A DNA stretch of 64,000 nt from Gerris lacustris. Lineage: Eukaryota > Arthropoda > Insecta > Hemiptera > Gerridae. The translations under genes and the position numbers were made by a program. Position 1 is the stretch's first letter; every line of letters begins with the position of its first letter. This document shows, piece after piece, positions 15,001 through 27,000 of this stretch. The stretch covers positions 7,605,271 through 7,669,270 of the forward strand of contig OX578280.1 in assembly GCA_951217055.1 (NCBI GenBank), given 5' to 3'. The notes under the pieces are model-generated. The model was not told the DNA's origin. It made no database searches and was given only the letters and a program-made list of their open reading frames with translations.

Positions 15001-18000
15001 TTCATCCACTCACGTACTAGGGGCAACTACCAAATGAAATCTACCATTTTTATACCTTTGCCCCCCAAGGCAAAAATATTGGAGTTTCATTAATTTACCT
15101 CTAACCATTTAGATTTTACAAAGTATTATCGGAAGGGTTATTTTGCTATCTTTGCCCCCCCCCCCCCCCCCCCCCTGTAGGGGGCAAAATATTGGAGATA
15201 GAAAAAAAGTTTCAAGTAAAAGGTAATTATTTTTCACATTAGAATCTGAATATGCTATCAAAAATATACACTCCAATTTGAAATTTTGATGTTGGGTGGC
15301 CTGAGGGCAAAGTGGGTAGTTGCCCCTAGTGGACGATTGCATGAAAACAAACTTCCCTTTGCATGGTAGAGATCCCCCAAGTTTCATTAATTTATATCAA
15401 ACCGTTCAAAAGTTATGAGGGGGAGGGGGACTTTTGGACCATCCTGTATAATATCACAATATGACCACTGTCTGACAATGGAACAATTAGTTCCAATGAA
15501 ATGTTGGAAATTATGGGTGATATGAGTATAACTTCATAGCTTGAAAGGCTCAATAATGACCGGATAGGTCGAAACGTCGCCACAATAACTAATTGAAAAT
15601 TATTATTTTTACCCTGAAGTGGATCCATTTATATGTGCATATTAGAAAAAAAAGGATACAACCACCAACCATCAAAAATAACTTTGATATACACTCACCA
15701 TTAATCTGATGGATGTTGCATTCGACAACAGAGTGACGTTGGAATAGTGGTTCTTCAAGTGAGTTGTAATCAGTGAAAATGCTTTCAACGAAGGAGCAGG
15801 ATCCCAGTGGTAGAGAAACTGCTTAAAAACCTAAATAAAATAGGTAAATTCAATCGAAGTGCTTGCTGTGATATACTGGGGTACACTTTGTAATACTTAA
15901 CCAAAACGATGATTTGTCCATTGTATCAAAATCGGCAGCAGAACCTTTTTTCATTTCTAAAGAATGTTCTTGGAGTGTTTCGGGCAGGGAATCTATGTTG
16001 ACACGGAAAGGATCCATTGTTAATTTGTAAATGTTGTCATTACTTATGTGTTAGGAAAGTATCTGTTGAATTCGGGCTTTGACTTGTCTTCACGCCCCCC
16101 ACTTTGGGAACCAATGGCCTACGGCTTTTGGCCTGGGGCATGGGACCTGGTGCATTAATGTTCACACAATTTCAGATTCTTCTGATGTTCCTACTAAGTT
16201 ATTTGTCATCAAATGTTTGTATATCATACTAAAAGATTTAATAATGAGTTCTTAATAGTTTCCTCTTTAAAAAAGTGTAGTTTCAACCCAAAAAAACGTA
16301 TTTTCTGCATATGTTAGTCGAATCGACGAAGGTTTAGTAATACCAGCCATCCAATTAGCATTAGCATTTAAGGGTTAAAATTATTAGAGCTGTCTTTGAA
16401 AAAAATAAATAAATGGCCATCCGAATACATCCTCTATATGGATAGGTACAAGTATACACCTCATATGAGAGAGCATTCAGTAATATAAGATATCTAATTA
16501 ATATCTGCAACATTGTAACCTATCTATTCATTAAAAAGCAAATAAATTAAATAATAAGACAAAGACTTACTTCCACAAGTGCATAAGCACATCCTTTAAT
16601 ATCTGCCGCAGCTTCTTCAGAATCAACACCTTCCTTGGTCTTAAAAACTCTGAATATAATCTGGAAATGAAATGAAAGAGAATTAGAATTTTATAAGGAA
16701 ACGTGGTACGCAGGCTTGTGCGGGAAGATTCATAAAAAATCAGCAAGGTATTCCAGTAAAATCCGTGTCACAAAGAGGTTAAAGTCCACCGTTTTGCTTC
16801 CACTACTGGAAGCATCCTTCAGGGTTGTGGTGCATTGTGATGTTTACGTCAAGCAACAAGACATGCTGACGACTGGAGTGAAGGATGAGGTATTTATAGT
16901 TGCTTTCTGGAATGTAGATTATACCTGGACTACCCGGGGGTTCCTTGATTCGGGTTAATCCTTCGTCGGAATGACGCAATCAGGCAGGTGCTGCCTTCTT
17001 CAGTGTTTCTTTGTGGGGAGGTTGACATTTTATAAGGAAACCCGTCATATAATATTTGACATAATAATAATATGTATTATTGAGGATGATGAATTACCTG
17101 CTCCATTATATCCATAAGAGGAAGTACATGATTAGACTGGCTGGTAAGACAAAGATCAAACAATAAATTAGAAGCGGCCACTCGTACTGCCAAATCAGGG
17201 TCATAACCAACTTCTGCCAAATACTTCTTGACAACGGCTATCATTTTATCCTCATACAGCAGGCTGTGGTACAAGTAAAAAACAGATTTAAATAAGTTTA
17301 ATTTACAAAATTATCTTAAATCAGTTTACAGTGTTCTTTAACCCTTCAGTGCTCATGCTTCGTTTTTTTAACAATTTAGGTCGAGTGCGATACAACCAAG
17401 CCTTCCTAAACTGACCCAGTTTAAATATTCCCCATTTACGGGATCTGAAATTCAACAAAATTAGAAAACTCTGAGCTTAATAAATAATTAATACTTAAAA
17501 CTAAATAATTTTTCTTCCAAGCTTACCGAAGGTAACGGAAGCTATGTGATTGTTCTGAAGAACGAAAATATTTCATGTCTCTGATTTCAAAAATCTGTTT
17601 CAGACATCAGGGAACATTTTTAGTTCCTGTCTGTCAGTCTGTGGCTCAATTTTCGCGAACCAACATATCTTAAACACTACACGTCCGATATTAATGAAAT
17701 TTGAGTGGTAGATCATAAATAGCTCATAGTTGGTCCCATATAAATATAAGTTTCAACCTCCTGCGAACATTTGTTTCTTTTCCACATGCACACAAACATT
17801 TATTTTCACCTATAGCTTCAAAAGCCCTTATCTGATTTGTAAGAAACTTTTATAGTTTATCGAAAGTAACCCGCAGATAGCCCCAGATTAATTTGAACTG
17901 TCTGCGCTCTTTAACTTTTGCTTAATTGATACTTTAATTCAAGTAAAAAATTAGAACAATTTCGACGTATTAAAAAAACAGGGGAAATAATTAAACAAAT

Positions 18001-21000
18001 TAGACAATAATGCCTTGTAAAAGCATAAAATCAATAACGTACGTGATAGGATGAGAGGAAGCTATGTGCCACACCAATTGGCAGTCTATTTATTATTTAA
18101 CATTGATAATCCATTTTTTTTTATTATTTACAATAAATATAAATAAATAAATAGCCATTTATTGCAAGAATACAAAATAATTTACACTTTACAAAAAAAA
18201 AAAAAAATAACACAAACTTCCTATTAACAATCACAAAAAAAAACCATCCAACATATTTTGTAAAAAAAATTAAATAAAATTTGTCTCTTCTCGCAAATCG
18301 GCATTTCGCCGTGGCACCTTCATAAGGTCGTGAGTTGCTTTAATCAAGCTAATAATTATATTTATATACTATATTACATGTTTTAAGTATTCTCAATATG
18401 CATTGACAATTAACCCTACCTAAAATAAAATTATAATACTTTTATAAAATAAAATAAAATAAAATTCTATCACTTTCACCCTATATTACTTCAGTTGTTG
18501 TACAGCCAAACATCGGAATATACCTGTCTCATCCTACACCATTCTGTTCTATCCATGGCCACTCTCTGCCAGGTTGCTCCTCCACATGCTCTTCTCATCT
18601 CCTCGTCCCACTGTATAGCAGGTCTTCCTCTCCCTCTCTTACACTCTCTAGGATACCAGCTAATCAACTCCTTTGTCCACCTATCGTCTGTTGTTCTGGC
18701 AATATGCCCCGCCCAATTCCACTTTCTTTCAAAAACAGTTCTACCTATATCCTCTAGTGTCGTCTGTTTTCTTATCCACTCATTGCTCTTTTTATCTTTT
18801 CTTGCTATTCTAAGCATGCATCTTTCCATGTGTCTTTGGGTCACTCTCAATTTTCTCACTGCACTTTCCTTTAAGGTCCATGTTTCGGAGCCATAAGTCA
18901 TGACAGGTCGTACGCACATTGTCCACAATTTCTTTTTTAAATCCATGCTTAGCTCTGATCTAAAAAAACTCCTAAATTTGTTAAAAGCTCTCCATGCCAA
19001 GGTTATTCGTCTATTCACCTCTTTATCCGTTCCCATGCTTCCAACACACATCAGACTTCCTAAATATATAAATTCATTAACCATTTCTATTTTCATGTTT
19101 TCAATTTCTATATATCCTTCATCTACGTCTTTCACTACATTCCAACACATCATTTTTGTTTTTGACTGGTTTATACCTAATCCTACGTCTTTAGTCACTA
19201 TACATAATTCCTCTAGCATAACTCTCGCTTCTTCTAGGTTCTTAGATATAATTACTATGTCATCGACAAATTTAGAATATTGAGCCATTTTCCGTCTATC
19301 CTAATGCCACGTCCGTCCCAGTTTAATTTTATCAGTGCATCTTCTAAGATTTTAATAAATAATTTGCCGGATGGCACGTCTCCTTGTCTTACACCCCGCT
19401 GTATTTCAACATTTCTTTTCTCACGGCCTACATTTACTTCCATAGTTGCTCCGCTATAAATGGATTTAAAAAGTTCGACATATTTTTCTTCCAAGCCACT
19501 ACTGCGCATCGCTTCATACATCACAATAAATATAACCATGTTAAAACTCAAATTATAGGGAAGAAAATGGCTTTTAACTTTAAGGGAAGGGTAAGTGTCA
19601 AAGAGGGGAAATAAAACTTAAAAAATATTGAATTTTCATTACTTAAGAAGGTATAATGATACTAAAATTACATTCAACTTAAAACTTAGGGGTTTAAAAA
19701 AAATTGTAGGTTCTTGTTAATTAGAAGCCCTCCCTAAAAGTTAGAGGTGATCTCTAACCACCTCTAACTTTTAGGGAGGGCTCCTAACTGACAAGTAACA
19801 AATTGTATCCAAGCATAAACGGTACTTCTTTACACTGTTACTTCCCTATGTATTTGTAGAATATAAGTGACTTTGACTAAATAACTATTTAGACAACGTT
19901 TAGTCCAACGTACTTTGGGATGAAGGAATATTACACTTCTGTTTTTATAAGGGAAGTAACAATCTAAAGAAGAACATTCTATACACCTTCGTTAGATTGT
20001 TACTCCCCTCTGTTTTCTTTATAAGGGGAGTAACAATCTAAAGAAGTACCGCATAAACAATACCTAATTAACTTATAACCACACAGAGAAAGTGAATGAC
20101 CCTTATATGATTACAGAACTAAGACTATAGTCGAAGATTACCTACACCATTATTTTTCAAAAGTTGGGATACAAAATTAGGAGAGCACTGAAGGGTTAAC
20201 ATTATCCGTGATCATTAAAAAAAAAAAAATAATAATAATAATAATAAATTACCCATTATTCTTGATGACATTAGATAGAATTGAAAGAACTTTAATACGA
20301 ATATTTGGTCTGGCTTCGTGTTTAAAAAATCGATTCATCAATGAATGTAGATTTTCAAACCACTGGTCTTTTCTAGGATCTACTCCTGATGATAGATGTG
20401 CCAGTAATTTCAGAACTGAGGCTTCCTAAAAAAAAAAAAAAAAATTAATAATAATAATAATAAATAAATAAATAATTAATAACAATGAGATCGTAAACTA
20501 AATAAATTATAATAGATAGAAGTCAAATAAATTCAAAACAACATTATTAGTAATCCTTTTTGTGGTGGGGTATCTTCATGTTGATTTTAAAAAAAAAAAA
20601 TCGGTCCGAGACAACTCAGACAAACTTTCTCATATACGAGTTTATAATTACTTAACCCAGTATCTTCCATTTATTAGTTTTCAAATGTACATTTAAATAT
20701 TATTGAACATTTCATCAAAATTTATCATAAAAATAACTTCTCCTGGGCGGGGAATCGAACCCGGGCTCTCTCCGTCCGCGTTTTAAGCTAATTTCTCAGG
20801 AACTAGATTTTTCCCGGGAAAACGGCTTATATCGTTGGATTCGTATTCAAATGGACTACATTTTAGAATTTTTTAATCAAAATCGTCGGAACCGTTTTCG
20901 AGAAATAATTTTTTTTCATGTTTTTTCAGAGTTTTTGGGGGGTAGCGCCCCCAAATTTAGAGCTAAAATTCATTTCTCGATTTCGCCTCGGGGTATGATT

Positions 21001-24000
21001 TTTCTGAACATGTATGCCAAATTTCGTCAAAATCGGCCCAGTAGTTTAGGCTCCAGGCGTCTGCACAGACGACAGACGACAGACGACAGACGACAGACGA
21101 CAGACAGACAGACATTTTTTAAAAACCACTTTTTTGGACTCAGGGGACCTCAAAACGTGTAAATCCATCAAAATCTCAAAATCGAATTTTCGCGCCATCA
21201 CAATACTTTCTCTTTATATGAGAAAGTAAAAAATAAAAACAACTACATAAAAGTACAACTACAAGTAAAGTTTAAAGTTTGTGGCCCGAAGACATAGGCC
21301 ACAAAGTGGTTCCTTTGAACAAACTATGGGTAGCCTTGTATGATGGATTGATACCAGACAATTAAAACCTTCACTCATGAGTGAAGCATTGGTCAGTAAA
21401 CCATGTTTTCACAACTCTAGACTTGTTTGATCGATTGTGATCAAAACCACTATGAGAGTGTCATCCATGGTTTTCCAAGCCTAAATCTGGTGGCCAAGTA
21501 ATAGTTTGAGAATTCAGTTAAACAACAAGACACTTACAGGTATAATAGTGCCACTTAACCCAAGTGTTAGTTTAAGAATTTAGTTAAGCAACATGACACT
21601 TAAAGGCAGTGCTCGATTTAAGGCGGAACGGTGTTCCGGGACCTCTCTCTCTGATAAATAAAAAATAAAATTACCGGCACTAAGATTTTTTTAAAATCCT
21701 TAAATTTTGATTAAGGACATAATGTATTAAACTGGCATTTATATTTATTTTTTCCAAGCACAAAAAATTATCTTTTGTTGAGATTATACAACTAAATTAT
21801 GATAACCTGAAACAACAAAGGTTTTTTTTTAATGGCAGGGATCGTATTAAATAAGCACTGTGCAGAGACGCTGTGCCGAAACTCGCCTGGGGCGAGTGAG
21901 GCAGGGAATGTTTTGTTGATTTAATTATTCGTATAAACCTAAGTACCTATTTATTTATTGAGAGTATTATAAAAACACGTGACATGCTAATCAAAAAATT
22001 GTTTACAAAAAATACTACTTAAAATGATATAAGTTTCTACACGAAACCCTCCTGATTGCAGTGTGGGTTTATGTCCTAAACTGCTTAAAATGCTGTTTTT
22101 GAACGTTTATTTTTCAAAAATTTTCCGGGGGAGGACTCCCGGACCCCCCTTCTATAGGGGTGGGGGGAGTAGAGAGAGGGTAGGAGGTAGTTCCGGTACC
22201 TCAATTTCTAGAAATCGAGCACTGCTTACAGGTATAGTGCCACTTTACCCAAGTGTTAGTTTAAGAATTTAGATAAACGAAAAGTCACTTACGGGTCTGG
22301 AAGAAGAGCACAGTTCAATTATTTCATATACAGTTTGAATTGAACCGTTAAATTGACCAACTTCCATTAAATGCTCGATTAGATTTAGAGTTTCATGAAG
22401 ATGGCTCAAAACTAAATCTAAACAGGGTATGTCTTTACTATCAGTTGTATTCTTCTCATCTAAAAATAAAATAAAAACAACCGATAAAACACAATATATA
22501 GACTATAACATCTACACATATAAGGTACAGTACAGTGACAGATAATTGCTAATAGTAATCAAATAATTCTTGTCTAAGTTAAAGTGGATCTGCACAAATC
22601 CACTTTAAAAACTTAAAAAAAAAATGTCCTTAGACTTACAACAAGTTACACAATTAGAAATTTGAAAAAAAAATTAAAGAAACACATGTCATACAATGGT
22701 CCATTTTAGCATCATTTTTTTAAATGTACCTCTTGAGTTTTGACTCCAGGAACAAGAAACAAGTCAAATATTGAAAATTCTTTAGTAGTTTTTATTTCTT
22801 TCTAAGGGATTAAAAATCAAGATCCATAGGAGGGTCCATTGAACAAACCTAGGATTCTCTCCCTGATCCTTCTATACTCTGAGCAGACTCACAATAAGTC
22901 AGTACTTTGGTCAAAGAAATCTCTTTAAACTCTTCTAGATGATCTACTGGCAATCCAAAGGTTTGCCATCTTAGACGAGTGAGCCAAGACTGTAGATCAT
23001 TATGTGAAGAGTTAGCAATGATCGGTTATAAATTCAGTCCAATACTTTTTAAAACTTAAAACAGAGTCACTGTTTAAATGGCTAAAAGTCAGGGAAAACC
23101 TGTAAGAAGGGGGTAGAAGGAACAATACTGTATAATCTGGATATTATAAAGTGGTTCACTATACTCTCCCCCGATACTAGCACTCTCAAGCAGCAGTTTG
23201 ATGAAAACAATGTCCGGTGCAAATCGGAGCAGTAGAACAGAAGTTATAGTTAGGGGGGGGGGGGTCACACGAGCGACTGCTGGATCGGTAGCAAGCGAGA
23301 AGCGAAGAGAGAGTGAGATGTGGGGCATGTAGCCGAAGTGAAGGGGAGGGGTGGGTAGGCTCTATCTAGGTAAACATATTAAAGTTCCTAGACAACAAAA
23401 AGAAATCTTGTATAAAACAAAGTCATCTTCTAAAACAAATCGGAACAGTAGAACAGAAGTTATAGTGGGGGGGGGGGGGGCCGCTGGGGTGCGCGAGCGA
23501 CTGCTGGATCAGTAGCATGCGAGAAGCGAAGAGAGTGAGATGTGGGGCATGTAGCCGAAGTGAAGGGGAGGGGTGGGTAGGCTCTACTGAGCGTGGTAGG
23601 GGGACACCCTATACCGAATGCTGGCAGACTTGATTGCCTACCTCCTATATCCTCTTAACTCCCTATTAAACTAGATTTTTAGTAACGCGATTTTTAGTAA
23701 CACTTTTCGAGTTTATAAAGCATAGCCAAGACATGAAAATGTCAAAAAAGCAATCTTGTATAAAACAAAGTCGCCTTCTAAAGGAGTCACATCATATTTT
23801 CTTACATATTATTTGATATTTTGAATAATTTTTGTTTACTTTTAATTCAAAATGATTTCAGATGAGTTAATACTATAATAAGTAGTAGATAAGTGCTGTG
23901 AATGAAGGATTTTATTTATATTTTACATCATACTGTCACTTTAGTTCAGGTTTAGCTCGCTAGAGAGGTTTAGTATCGGGGGAGAGAATAATGAACCACT

Positions 24001-27000
24001 TTTCAAATCGGATTGTTCCCTCTACCCCTTCCTTACTCTGAGGGGAAAATCAATAAATAATAGGCTAAATAATAGGTGGATAATAATTTGTATTCTTTTA
24101 AATGATACTTGAATAAATATTTAACATAAATAGACAAATTAAATATGTTGTTTAGTATCAAAATATTTGTATATGCATATGCAGGTAAGGAAATATTTCT
24201 GTTTATATCAGACACTGGATCTGATCATTGAAGTATAATACAAAAACGTGATTCAGTTTAATTCACTAAGCAGAGCAAGGTCTATGTTTTAACTTTTCAG
24301 ACTGTATCGTTTGGCATTTCGTCAATGTATGTTTATTACACAGTTACGACTAAATGGATTGTTTCAATTTTCTTTAACTTTGTCATGGACATTCCTTAAA
24401 AGTTATAAAAATGTATGTGCATTCTATTTTTTTAAATTAACAAAAACTGAATAAAATGATAGAAAGACGATACCAACCTAAATGCTGTAGGATGAGATTG
24501 ATGATTGTCAATATGACGTACCACGCAGGGTCTAGAAGCTCGTGGCCATGCTTGTTCACTAATCTCTGAATACTTAGGATTACTTCGTACATAACTCGTG
24601 AATGCTTACAAGCTAATGCCTACAATCATAATACATAAAATCTTCCTTGTGACATGAATAACAAGTAAAAAAATATATCTTTAACAGGTCATGGACACCT
24701 TAGCGTGGCCCGCTCTTAGTCGTCTGTTTTAGAGGCTTTTTCGGGGGCGTTTATCTTTTTTCCTATTCACTTTAAAAAAAAAACAATTTTTTCCCTTTAC
24801 GCAAGGCCTACAAAAAAGGTCCTTTGCGTCGGACCGCTGAGGTCGACCGTATTCGAGTTATGCGGAAAAAACAGTTTTTCGGGGGAAAAGAAACAGTTTT
24901 TTCCGCATAACTCGAATACGGTCGACCGCAGCGGTCCGATGCAAAGGACCTTTTTTGTAGGCCTTGCGTAAAGGGAAAAAATAGTTTTTTTGTTTTTTTT
25001 TAAAGTGAATAGGAAAAAAGATACACGCCCCCGAAAAAGCCTCTAAAACGGACGTCTAAGAGCGGGCCACGCTAAGGTGTCCATGACCCTTTAACATTAG
25101 GAAAACAAGCCAACTGAAATCAATTCTTTAGGTTTAGCTTAGTGGTAAAGCTGCAAAGTGTTCATCTAGCTGCAAGATGCAATTATTTTATCTATTTTCC
25201 TTTTTCACCAATAATAATACCAACATTGCAAGAGCATTTTCTCCTGATGGAAAGAGAAGAAGAATCATAATCTTAAAGATAAATGTTTAAAAACATGCCT
25301 TTTTTAAATTTTTCTTATTTCTTATACCTATAATTAGCCACTATTTCAGCAGTCTATGGCAGCAAAACAGGAGTTATCTGCAAGTTTTAGTTAATACAAT
25401 AAGAATTAAAATGGATTGTAGATAAACAAATGTGCTATTTTGCTCAAATTCACATGCATTATGGAACTCAAAAGTTTCTTTCCTACACTGAGTAACAAAT
25501 GAGTGCACTTAGATACACACACAGGATTTGAAAGGTCAATGTCTAATTTTTACTTCCATTATAGATGAATCAAAAGATGTGGCTTTGAGCTTCATGATGA
25601 AGCAGCTGCATTGCAAGGTGGCCATTCACGAGAAGAAGATCCTTGAGGTTTGGACTAAACCAGGGGTGTACAACCCGAGTGTAATGGCCCTGCGCCCAGG
25701 GCCGGGTAGATCTTCCCAATCAAGCTTATAAGGTAAGTATAACATGATTAACAACCTGTTTTACCTAATAAAATCGTTTGAAATTAAACTGAGTATATGG
25801 CAGGCACAACTGAAGGCTGAATCGCTGGCGAATTTCCCAACATTTAACGATTTTGCTGTAATTTCTATAACTCACATAAATGTGGCTAAATATGCTTCTC
25901 TTGAAGTGAATCTCCAAGATGAGTTTAAACGACGATTTCAAGATGTGAGAAAAATTGAAAAGTTGCTACAAGTATCGATTAATTTCCAAATGGAACTAAT
26001 TGATCTTCAGTGTAACAATGAGTTAAAGTTCTCTCCTAGATTTCTACAAAAATTAATTGCCTAAAGAAATGGGATGCTCTGAAAATGGTCATATCGTTAA
26101 ACAAAACCTACTTATGTGAGGAATCCTTTTCATTGATGAAACTAATCAAATATAAGTTTTGTTCCCGTCTAAGTGATAAACATTTTGAGGAAAGCTTGCG
26201 TATTGCTGCGTCTAACATTGAACTGGATATTGACAGAATCATAAAAAATAAACAATGCCAAGTCTCTCATTAGGGCCATTAGGTCTACTACTTGATCTCA
26301 TTGTTAGTTTTATGATATAACGTTTTTCATTTTTTTGTAAGTCAACCTATTTCACTATTACCAATAAATAGTTTTCAATATAATTATTGTTTTACTTAAC
26401 ATAACCCCACATTTTGTGTCTTCTGTCTTAATAAGTTAATCAGGTGATGGTAAAATTAGCTACAGAGAGGGGTTAGGCAAGTGCCCAAGCAAAGAAGTTA
26501 CCATGCGGCCAGCAATTAAGAATTGAAAGATACATTTGGCCCCCACTTATAAAAAGGTTGTGCACTCCTGGACTAAATAGTCCAAACCACAAGGTATTCC
26601 TGTATGTGTATGGAGGCAGCCAGTGGACTGGCTGCCTCCATCCTGAACAAAAATCCTGAACTCCCCGAAATCCTGAACAAAAAGTTTGTTTTGCCCTAAG
26701 GCCGCAACTTTGCAGTCAGATGCGGAGTGTATTGAGTTGAAGAGAGTCGGCCAAGAGGATTTTTGAAGTTTGTGTAGGGAAAGGTGAGGGTTTGGGAGAG
26801 AAAATACCCAAGGAAATCATGGAGACTTTTTCCGTGATTCCCCCTTGTGTTTGGCTGCATTTAGAGATAATTTTGTGAACTAAAATGCAACAATAAACAC
26901 TTTATATTATGTACAAGGCCTAAGTCTCACATTCTACAAAGCCTTCTTTGATAAAAAATAACAGCAAAACTGAGATACCTTTTTTCAGTCCATCGAAAAT

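Larger units (their letters stand above)
17342..20195. mobile_element. piggyBac-like element, 2.85 kb, TTAA flanks, host to nested insertions
   Basis: Termini CCCTTCAGTGCTC and GAGCACTGAAGGG are perfect 13-bp inverted repeats, each next to TTAA (17338-17341, 20196-20199). It contains the dispersed repeat at 17620-18110, a LINE (18120-19551) and strong hairpins at 19726-20050. No transposase is visible, so it is non-autonomous. Confidence 0.8.

Noticed and set aside
18495..19283. Two plus-strand frames of 127-133 codons
   Set aside because: They are antisense shadows of the LINE reverse transcriptase on the minus strand.
25528..25731. Frame with [10 protein letters not shown], reminiscent of hAT transposases
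   Set aside because: It lies outside the hAT inverted ends and its reading continues into them by chance. The match is too short to call.
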